From: Bacteroidota bacterium
Lineage (GTDB): Bacteria > Bacteroidota > Ignavibacteria > Ignavibacteriales > Ignavibacteriaceae
DNA length: 5,568 nucleotides
Direction of reading: 5' to 3'
Assembly (NCBI GenBank): GCA_030706105.1
Contig: JAUZPC010000217.1
Coordinates: 1-5,568 of the forward strand
This document shows positions 1-5,196 of this stretch, one piece after another. A model generated the notes under the pieces. The model made no database searches. It was given only the letters and a program-made list of their open reading frames with translations, and was not told the origin of the DNA. Numbering within the stretch: position 1 is the first letter of the stretch; every line of letters starts with the position of its first letter. A program made the position numbers and the translations under genes.

Positions 1-143
1 GGGATGATGCCTTTGAGCTTTATCATCCCGTAGAACAGACGGGGTGGAAGACTGTATTTATTAAGGATAACAAAAATAACATAACAGCTTTATCGGTTCA
101 GGTAAATCCGAATGTCAATCCAGTAATATTTAAGAAGACATAG
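1..143 (+). CDS. C-terminal fragment, probable serine hydrolase (beta-lactamase family) with DUF3471-like tail; 5' end outside window
   Basis: A plus-strand frame is open from the window edge (first full codon at 3) to a TAG at 141-143, giving 46 residues. The end of the fragment runs W-K-T-V-F-I-K-D-N-K-N-N-I-T-A-L and finishes N-V-N-P-V-I-F-K-K. This resembles the beta-strand pattern 'V.F..D..G.I..L......V.PIVF.R' that closes the DUF3471 domain found after the beta-lactamase/PBP-like domain in many serine hydrolases. The catalytic part (SxxK, YxN) would lie upstream and is not visible, so activity cannot be judged. The gene converges on the efflux operon and shares the terminator hairpin at 219-246. 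The family call is from memory of the pattern in a short fragment; another beta-rich C-terminal domain is possible. That this is a real coding end is more certain than its name. Confidence 0.55.
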   Translation, partial: DDAFELYHPVEQTGWKTVFIKDNKNNITALSVQVNPNVNPVIFKKT

Positions 144-154
144 AACCTCTTCAT

Positions 155-227
155 AATAAAAGCCCGCTCTTGCCGGCAATGCAGTGCGTTATAATGGTGA
201 GAGTACCCGGCTCAAAATAAAAGCCCG
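155..227 (+). repeat. 12-bp direct repeat that duplicates one terminator arm
   Basis: AATAAAAGCCCG occurs exactly at 155-166 and again at 216-227, a period of 61 bases. The second copy contains the left arm of the terminator stem; the first copy could pair equally well with the right arm at 238-246. Between the copies is a 10-bp palindrome, TTGCCGGCAA (170-179). The arrangement may be a remnant of a partly duplicated terminator. It could also be chance, because GCCC/GGGC stems are common in terminators. Confidence 0.5.
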
Positions 228-246
228 AAAGTAATTCCGGGCTTTT
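219..246. terminator. Bidirectional rho-independent terminator between convergent genes
   Basis: A perfect 9-bp stem AAAAGCCCG (219-227) / CGGGCTTTT (238-246) encloses a 10-base loop. On the plus strand it runs into a six-T tract (243-248) followed by ATTTT; on the minus strand the stem is followed by ATTTTGAG. It lies 75 bases after the plus-strand stop and 73 bases after the stop of the TolC-like gene, so it can end both transcripts. The plus-strand T-tract is the stronger one. Confidence 0.85.
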
Positions 247-319
247 TTATTTTCTGTGGTTTATTCTTCAAACGTTCAGCAGTCTTCTCCAGGCAGAGTA
301 TGGTTTTTAGAATAATTTA

Positions 320-1642
320 TCATAAACCCGCCAGAGTTCTCAAATCCCCGACAGCCCGGCGAAGCGAATAATAGCTCATGATGCTTTTATACTTAACCTG
401 AATGTTAACCAGACGTGCCTGCGTTAATGCTGTTTCGGAGTCAAGCACTTCTAAGTTAGTTCCGGCACCTATTTTATATTGAATTACTGCACGCTCCAAA
501 GATCTGCCGGCGTAGTCTATTTGTTCTTGCGTAGAATTCATTCGCGATATGTTAGATTTCAAATCCACCACCGATTGGAAAACATCGGTTGAGATTGACT
601 CTTTAACCTGCTTAATTTTTTGGTCAGCAGCATCAATTGACGCATTAGTTTCATTAATTTTATTATCTGTTAGATTGCCATTGAAAATAGGAACATTGAT
701 GGAAACTCCGGCATACCAGTTTCCTCTCAACACCTGAATGTTGGGTTCATAGCCGTTTTTGAATCCATAACCAACAGCGGCATTTAAAACCGGTTTATCA
801 GTCAGGCTCACCATTCCTTTTTGCAGATTGGCTGTGCTGCGGGCATCTTCTGAAAGCTTCAATTCAGCACGCTGGTTATAAGCAGCATTAAGAATAGAGT
901 CGCTGTTCAGACTGTAAGCCGGAAGTTCAAAAGACCCCATAATGTTAATTTCCTTCTCACGGTTCAGGCCAATCAACTCTTTAAGAAAGAGCTCCTGTTT
1001 GTCCTTCTCATTCTGAAGTTCAATTTTTTCGTTATTGATTTCAATTATCCGCGTTTTTGTACTTAATGCATCGTAATCCGTAGCGGTTCCGTTTTTTATT
1101 TTCAAATCATTAGTTCTCAAATGCTCTTTTAAAGTTACTAACTGGGTGTCTTTAACTGCCATGCTTTTTTCTAAAAATAACATTCCATAAAAAACTTTGA
1201 TCACCTGGCTGGAGAGATCGTCCTTTATTAAATTTTCATTGTCTTTAACTGAATTAAGAAATGATGATGCATAATCAACCTGGGACTCTCGTTTCCCAAA
1301 ATCATACAGAGTATGACGGACAAATACGCCCATATTATAATTGTTTGCCGGTGCCAGTTCCATAATTTTTCCGCCAAAGGCAAATGCCGGTATCGGAGCT
1401 ATTCTGTTGTAAGAGGCTTCGGCGCTAACATTTGGCAGATAATAACTCTTCTGCTGCTCTACCTTAAATTGCGCTGCCTGTAACTCGGCTTCTTTCTGTT
1501 TAATTAAAGGATGATTATTTACAGTAAGTTTAATTGCTTCATTAAGAGTCAGCGGGCTATTTTCCTGCTTTTGCGCAAATGGAGATGAATAAATAATAAT
1601 TATTAGTAATATTGTTGTAATATATTTCAAATTTCTGTTCAT
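320..1642 (-). CDS. TolC-family outer-membrane efflux channel protein (OMF)
   Basis: This 440-residue protein has the layout of an outer-membrane efflux protein. A positively charged start and Ile-rich hydrophobic stretch (about 6-18) end in S-S-P-F-A at 19-23, a good signal peptidase I site before Q24. The mature protein starts without a Cys, so it is not a lipoprotein. Two OEP repeats follow: the first begins L-T-L-N-E-A-I at 31-37, with N-H-P at 43-45 and Y-L-P at 68-70; the second begins near 250 and contains G-V-S-I-N-V-P-I-F-N-G at 312-322. Both have long polar helices (about 125-228 and 325-430) that would form the periplasmic tunnel, plus short beta segments (about 72-112 and 285-318) for the barrel. 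The ending G-A-G-T-N-L-E-V-L-D-S-E near 392-403 is typical of the family. As last gene of the operon, 21 bases after the transporter, it should be the outer-membrane exit for this pump. The Shine-Dalgarno is weak (GGACGA). Confidence 0.93.
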   Translation of the reverse strand: MNRNLKYITTILLIIIIYSSPFAQKQENSPLTLNEAIKLTVNNHPLIKQKEAELQAAQFKVEQQKSYYLPNVSAEASYNRIAPIPAFAFGGKIMELAPANNYNMGVFVRHTLYDFGKRESQVDYASSFLNSVKDNENLIKDDLSSQVIKVFYGMLFLEKSMAVKDTQLVTLKEHLRTNDLKIKNGTATDYDALSTKTRIIEINNEKIELQNEKDKQELFLKELIGLNREKEINIMGSFELPAYSLNSDSILNAAYNQRAELKLSEDARSTANLQKGMVSLTDKPVLNAAVGYGFKNGYEPNIQVLRGNWYAGVSINVPIFNGNLTDNKINETNASIDAADQKIKQVKESISTDVFQSVVDLKSNISRMNSTQEQIDYAGRSLERAVIQYKIGAGTNLEVLDSETALTQARLVNIQVKYKSIMSYYSLRRAVGDLRTLAGL

Positions 1643-1663
1643 TGTTCGTCCGTAATATTTTTG

Positions 1664-3271
1664 TTATTCAAGTGTTCCGGTCTTTCCCGCCGCTTTCACT
1701 TTCGATATTTTTAAAAAGAAAATAGGTATGATCAGCACAATTGATAATAGCGCAGCAACCAAAAAATCATCGCTAATACCTTGTATAAAAGACTGGGAAG
1801 AAATATTCAGCATAATCATTGCTTTTGCTCGTGCCGTAATTTCTGCCTGAGAACCGCCTACAGAATTCATCACAAAACTCTTTGCATGATTTACTGTATT
1901 TTGAAATACGGGCGATGAAGAATCAACATTCTGAGAAAAAGCCTGAAGGTGAAAAATAGTTCGCCTTGTTAAAAGTGACCCAAGTAAGGAAACTCCAAAA
2001 CTTCCGCCGATCTGTCTTATAGTGTTAAACAAACCTGAGGCCTGAGCAATTTTATGTTTAGGAATATTTAGAAGCGATACTGTTGACAATGGCGTAAATA
2101 TTAATCCAAGCCCCAAAGCTCTTACTAATAATGGAATTTGTATTTGAGAACTCTCTGTTTGAAGCGAGAAGAATCCATACGCGTATAAAGACCATGACAA
2201 TAAAAGGACTCCAATCATAACCATGATCTTAGGATTAATTTTATCTGTCAGCCGACCGGCCAGGGGCGAAACAAAAGCCTGCACAATTCCGAGAGGTAAA
2301 AAAACCATTCCGGCCTGAAATGCAGTATAGCCTAATGAGTTTTGCAAATAAAGCGGCAGCAGAAACGTGCTCCCGAAAAATCCAATTCCAAATACAAAAA
2401 GGATAATATTTGCGGAAGCAAAATTCCGGTCTCTGAAAAGTGTTAAATCTACTATTGGGTGTTTTACATTGATCTCAGTTATTATAAAAACTATAAAACT
2501 TAAAGCCGAAATAAAAAAGCAGGATAAAATAAACGAAGATGTCCAACCTCCTGTATTCCAGGACGCATTTCCATCAGCAAAAGCAAGAAGCAGCGAGGTT
2601 AAAAATACAGTCATACTTATAAATCCCAGGAAATCAAATCCTCTGGTCTTCTCAGTTTTGAATTCTCTTTGGACTATTAGAACAACTATCAGACCTATTA
2701 TGCCGACCGGAATGTTAACATCAAAAATTGCATGCCATGAAAATGTATCAATCAAATAACCGCCAACAAGCGGTCCCAAAGATACAGAGGCAGCGGAGGC
2801 AATTCCCCAAAATCCAATTGCCGTTCCTCTTTGTTCCACGGGGAATTCCCTGGTCACTATTGCCATGCCGACCGGCATGATAAATCCGGCTCCGGCACCC
2901 TGAACAACTCTAAAAAATATTAAAGCATTTTCATTCCATGATAAACTGCACAAGAGTGAACCAACAGTAAAAAGCAGCATCCCGAAAAAATAGGTTTTTT
3001 TATAGCCAAAATGATCTGCAATCCAGCCGGAAGAAGGAAGCATAACAGCAAAAATTAATAGATAGGCTGTAAGTACCCACTCTATTTTATCAACGCTTGT
3101 TCCAAAAGCGGCAGTCATTTTAGAAAGACCTACATTTACAATCGTTGCATCAAGCACAGCCATAAAAGTACCAATCATCACGCTAATTAGGACCCACCAT
3201 TTGTAAAATTTATGTTCGTGGTGAAGTGATGGAACAATGCCTATCATTTTATTTCTGCCATCCCTAACCAT
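1664..3271 (-). CDS. emrB: DHA2-family (EmrB/QacA type) MFS multidrug efflux transporter
   Basis: The 535-residue product is a 14-helix proton-drug antiporter of the inner membrane. Helix 1 is followed by L-D-A-T-I-V-N-V at 40-47 (DHA2 motif D1, Asp41). Motif A is G-W-I-A-D-H-F-G-Y-K-K at 82-92, motif B R-V-V-Q-G-A-G-A-G at 121-129 with the membrane Arg121, and motif C G-P-L-V-G-G at 166-171, followed by N-I-P-V-G at 186-190. The second half has L-L-P-L-Y-L-Q at 304-310, A-G-R-L-T-D at 338-343 and F-N-T-I-R-Q-I-G-G-S-F-G at 415-426. A polar loop of about 440-500 precedes the last helix (503-521), as usual in this family. Length is normal. The start overlaps the upstream gene by 8 bases and has AAGGA 8 bases before the ATG; an ATG eight codons later (3247) is less well placed. 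The partner fusion protein next door supports an EmrB role. Substrate unknown; the symbol is by family, not proven orthology. Confidence 0.93.
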   Translation of the reverse strand: MVRDGRNKMIGIVPSLHHEHKFYKWWVLISVMIGTFMAVLDATIVNVGLSKMTAAFGTSVDKIEWVLTAYLLIFAVMLPSSGWIADHFGYKKTYFFGMLLFTVGSLLCSLSWNENALIFFRVVQGAGAGFIMPVGMAIVTREFPVEQRGTAIGFWGIASAASVSLGPLVGGYLIDTFSWHAIFDVNIPVGIIGLIVVLIVQREFKTEKTRGFDFLGFISMTVFLTSLLLAFADGNASWNTGGWTSSFILSCFFISALSFIVFIITEINVKHPIVDLTLFRDRNFASANIILFVFGIGFFGSTFLLPLYLQNSLGYTAFQAGMVFLPLGIVQAFVSPLAGRLTDKINPKIMVMIGVLLLSWSLYAYGFFSLQTESSQIQIPLLVRALGLGLIFTPLSTVSLLNIPKHKIAQASGLFNTIRQIGGSFGVSLLGSLLTRRTIFHLQAFSQNVDSSSPVFQNTVNHAKSFVMNSVGGSQAEITARAKAMIMLNISSQSFIQGISDDFLVAALLSIVLIIPIFFLKISKVKAAGKTGTLE

Positions 3272-4250
3272 TTTTCTTTTCCTTAATTTTCACTTCAACT
3301 GACATACCCGGCAACAATCCGAATTTTATTTGATCATTGGCGTGCAGAGGCTTAATGGATATCTTAACCGGAACTCTTTGAGTAATTTTTGTAAAGTTAC
3401 CGGCAGCATTAGAAGGTGGAATCAGAGCAAACTGAGCCGCTGTATTTGTGCCGATCTGATAAACCTGACCCGAAAATTTTAGATCTGGATAAGCATCAAC
3501 ATTTATTTCAACATTATCATTCATTTGTATGTTTTTAATCTTAGTTTCCTCAAGTTCAGCCGTTACCCAGATATTTTTTAAATCAAATATTGTAAAAATT
3601 GGCTGACCGGGTTGAGCTACATCGCCTTCCATCACCCACCTTTTTGCAACTATTCCGTTGATTGTGGAATATAATTTAGTGTTTTCCAGATTAGTTACGA
3701 TAGCTTTTATATCTGACATGGCCATTAAAACGCGGCTTTGAGCTATTTTATATTCCGCTTGTACTGCTTCATATTTCTTTTGTGCATTGTCTAATTCTAC
3801 TTTCGGAATTACCTTATCTTTATATTGTGCGCTTGCCCTGTTAAAATCTATCTGTGCTTTTTCCACATTCACTTTTGCAAGATCAATACTAGCCTGTACA
3901 TTACTTAAAACTGTTTTAGTCTGATTTAATTTTGCAATTAAATCGGTTGAATCAAGTTCGGCAATTAATTGTCCTGCCTTTACACTATCACGCTCATCAA
4001 CATAAAGTTTAACCACTCTGCCGAGTATTTTAGAACTAACGCTCAGTTTATTGCCATCAATAAAGGCATCGTCTGTAGAAACAGTACCCATATTTCCAAT
4101 AAACCAGTATACGCCAGCCGCTATAACAATTATGATTAACAGAAGACCAATCCAGACACTTTTCTTTTTATAGATTGGTGCTGAATCCATACTCTGATCT
4201 AAATCATCATTTGCTCTGTCTTTTATTTTTTCGTTACCGGACATATCCAT
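3264..4250 (-). CDS. emrA: EmrA/HlyD-family periplasmic adaptor (membrane fusion protein) of the efflux pump
   Basis: This 328-residue protein links the inner-membrane pump to the outer-membrane channel. It has a charged cytoplasmic tail (1-31), one membrane helix at about 33-51, and T-D-D-A-F-I-D-G at 59-66, the usual EmrA beginning. The first lipoyl half is about 67-100 (G-R-V-V-K-L-Y-V, V-K-A-G-Q-L-I). A polar coiled-coil hairpin at about 103-192 would reach towards the TolC-like partner. The second lipoyl half is about 195-222 (G-I-V-A-K-R-W-V, G-Q-P-I-F-T-I). A beta-barrel follows with P-P-S-N-A-A-G-N-F-T-K at 278-288 and Q-R-V-P-V-K-I at 291-297, both hallmarks of EmrA proteins, ending with L-P-G-M-S-V-E-V at 313-320. 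The single anchor and lack of a lipobox fit EmrA rather than AcrA. The true start may be the third codon (4244), which is 9 bases from AGGAG; the first ATG is only 3 bases from it. Confidence 0.93.
   Translation of the reverse strand: MDMSGNEKIKDRANDDLDQSMDSAPIYKKKSVWIGLLLIIIVIAAGVYWFIGNMGTVSTDDAFIDGNKLSVSSKILGRVVKLYVDERDSVKAGQLIAELDSTDLIAKLNQTKTVLSNVQASIDLAKVNVEKAQIDFNRASAQYKDKVIPKVELDNAQKKYEAVQAEYKIAQSRVLMAMSDIKAIVTNLENTKLYSTINGIVAKRWVMEGDVAQPGQPIFTIFDLKNIWVTAELEETKIKNIQMNDNVEINVDAYPDLKFSGQVYQIGTNTAAQFALIPPSNAAGNFTKITQRVPVKISIKPLHANDQIKFGLLPGMSVEVKIKEKKNG
3280..3284 (-). promoter_or_regulatory. Ribosome binding site of the MFS transporter gene
   Basis: AAGGA on the minus strand lies 8 bases before the ATG at 3271, inside the last codons of the fusion-protein gene. 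It decides for the start at 3271 over the in-frame ATG at 3247, and the 8-base overlap suggests translational coupling of the two pump subunits. Confidence 0.6.
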
Positions 4251-4253
4251 AAT

Positions 4254-4258
4254 CTCCT
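4254..4258 (-). promoter_or_regulatory. Ribosome binding site of the emrA-like gene, favouring the second ATG
   Basis: AGGAG on the minus strand is a strong Shine-Dalgarno in the 17-base gap after tetR. Its spacing is 3 bases to the ATG at 4250 and 9 bases to the in-frame ATG at 4244. The second spacing is the usual one, so the protein may begin M-S-G-N-E-K. Confidence 0.6.
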
Positions 4259-4267
4259 AATGTAATA

Positions 4268-4906
4268 TTATTTTGAAATACCTTTTATAAAAATCCTTAT
4301 TGCAATATTCATTTCTGTTTGAAGCTGCCTGATTGCTTCATCACTCACTTCCAGCTCTTTAATCCCTCTGGACACTCGAATTCGCAATCCATGAAGAACA
4401 TGAAGCAGTACGGTTGCTGTTTTACTATCAAGCTTCTTTTCAAACTCCCCGTTAGACTGCCCTTCTGAAATTATTCTGTCTATTAGAATTAATTCCTGAT
4501 CTTCAAAATTCAAAAATAATTTAGTATAGAACGATTTTGAATCCATAAAGGCATGTAAACTGAGTGTACCCAGATTAAGAAAACGCTTAAAGTAGATGAT
4601 TCTCATATTTACAAACTCGACCAGTTTCTCACCGGCAGAAATTTTAGAAGCAATAAGTCCTTCAATCTCTTTTATAAACCCATTTTGCTCTTTACTGAGA
4701 ACCGCCTGATATAAATTCTCCTTGGTTGGGAAATAATAATAAAGTGAAGCTTTTCCCAAATCTACATCAACCGCAATTTCTTCCATTGAAACTTTTGAAT
4801 AACCGAAATGGGCAAATCTCTTTCGTGCAGCTTCTATTATTATCTTTTCTTTCTCGCTAAACTGGCAAGTATTGGTTTTAATTGAATCCATAATGCTATA
4901 ATCCAT
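4268..4906 (-). CDS. TetR/AcrR-family transcriptional regulator, probable repressor of the efflux operon
   Basis: The 212-residue product has a TetR DNA-binding domain at about 18-67. Helix 1 covers E-K-E-K-I-I-I-E-A-A-R-K-R-F; F-G-Y-S-K-V-S-M-E-E-I-A follows at 34-45, and the recognition region is G-K-A-S-L-Y-Y-Y-F-P-T-K-E-N-L-Y at 51-66, close to the family consensus. The remaining helical part (about 75-210) is the variable ligand-binding and dimerisation domain, with a length normal for the family. It is first in the operon, 17 bases before the fusion-protein gene, so it probably controls its own transcript; the inverted repeat at 4906-4932 is the likely operator. Release by a pumped compound is inferred from other TetR-pump pairs, not seen. 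The start is uncertain: the ATG at 4906 has no Shine-Dalgarno and overlaps the inverted repeat by one base, while the in-frame ATG at 4891 (codon 6) would leave the repeat wholly upstream. Confidence 0.92.
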   Translation of the reverse strand: MDYSIMDSIKTNTCQFSEKEKIIIEAARKRFAHFGYSKVSMEEIAVDVDLGKASLYYYFPTKENLYQAVLSKEQNGFIKEIEGLIASKISAGEKLVEFVNMRIIYFKRFLNLGTLSLHAFMDSKSFYTKLFLNFEDQELILIDRIISEGQSNGEFEKKLDSKTATVLLHVLHGLRIRVSRGIKELEVSDEAIRQLQTEMNIAIRIFIKGISK

Positions 4907-4932
4907 TCGACGTTTTTACTTTAACGGTCGAA
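4906..4932. promoter_or_regulatory. Candidate TetR operator (27-bp inverted repeat at the tetR start)
   Basis: TTCGAC (4906-4911) and GTCGAA (4927-4932) are perfect 6-bp inverted half-sites separated by 15 bases. Their centres are 21 bp apart, two helical turns, which suits a dimeric helix-turn-helix protein. Allowing a one-base bulge, the arms extend to 9 bp (TTCGACGTT with AACGGTCGAA). The position directly before a TetR-family gene that heads its operon is where an autoregulatory operator is expected. Binding by this protein is inferred. Promoter elements here are unclear, so how binding would block transcription is not resolved. Confidence 0.45.
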
Positions 4933-5096
4933 GTGTGTAAAAAGTTCCCTTGATGGATAAAAATTTTTAATCTGTTGTTGTGCATCAATCCCGCCAGATT
5001 CCTCTGCTAATTACTATTTGAACTCCTATATTCCCAGGACATTGCTGGTCCGGAAGCATATAGTCAAACTGTTTATCATTCAAAATCGGCATTAAT
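4933..5096 (-). promoter_or_regulatory. Probable promoter/leader region of the tetR-efflux operon
   Basis: This non-coding stretch must contain the operon promoter if the cluster is transcribed from just upstream of tetR. The best sigma70-like match on the minus strand is TTGAAT (5083-5078), 17 bases, TATGCT (5060-5055), each 4 of 6 to consensus, which is weak and would leave a leader of about 140 bases. No clear Bacteroidota-type -7/-33 pair (TAnnTTTG with TTTG) was found. Other structure: a 12-bp palindrome TAAAAATTTTTA (4958-4969) flanked by inverted TTGATG (4950-4955) and CATCAA (4983-4988). No known riboswitch or RNA was recognised. Confidence 0.35.
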
Positions 5097-5122
5097 AAAA
5101 AAGCCGTCTAAAAAACGGCTTT
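5097..5122 (-). terminator. Rho-independent terminator of the VOC-family gene
   Basis: On the minus strand an 8-bp stem AAAGCCGT (5122-5115) / ACGGCTTT (5107-5100) with a 7-base loop runs directly into a T-rich tail: six T's from 5102 to 5097, then ATTAAT. It lies 74 bases past the stop of the VOC gene and upstream of the efflux operon, separating the two same-strand units. The plus-strand tail is less T-rich, so it is mainly a minus-strand terminator. Confidence 0.85.
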
Positions 5123-5163
5123 CTTATTCCTTCTATTTATTTTTATTGGGGAAAATAAAGTAT

Positions 5164-5190
5164 TATATCCGGTAGATATAAAACGTTTTA
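5164..5190. repeat. Two adjoining small inverted repeats just after the VOC gene
   Basis: TATATC (5164-5169) and GATATA (5175-5180) form a 6-bp inverted repeat around a 5-base loop. Directly abutting it is a 12-bp perfect palindrome, TAAAACGTTTTA (5179-5190), starting 6 bases past the VOC stop codon. They sit in the 3' untranslated part between the gene and its terminator. They are A+T-rich and may be chance; no function is assigned. Confidence 0.3.
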
Positions 5191-5196
5191 GCGAAA

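Noticed and set aside
170..202. Perfect TATAAT at 190-195 on the plus strand, hinting at a small RNA ending at the 219-246 terminator
   Set aside because: The only -35-like hexamer (TTGCCG, 170-175) is just 14 bases away and there is no extended -10; such a transcript would be only about 45-50 bases. Likely chance.
549..737. Plus-strand open frame of 62 codons
   Set aside because: It lies antisense inside the TolC-like gene, which has strong family features; the translation resembles no known protein.
2367..2759. Plus-strand open frame of 130 codons
   Set aside because: Antisense to the transporter gene with its clear motifs; the product is Lys/Ile/Pro-rich without a recognisable domain, as expected for a shadow frame.
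4957..4988. Promoter pair TTGATG (4988-4983) and TTTTAT (4962-4957) before tetR
   Set aside because: The spacer is 20 bases, too long for a sigma70 promoter, and both hexamers are poor matches.
5026..5079. 17-codon minus-strand ORF starting at 5079
   Set aside because: No Shine-Dalgarno, no composition bias, and it overlaps the weak promoter candidate; too short to support.
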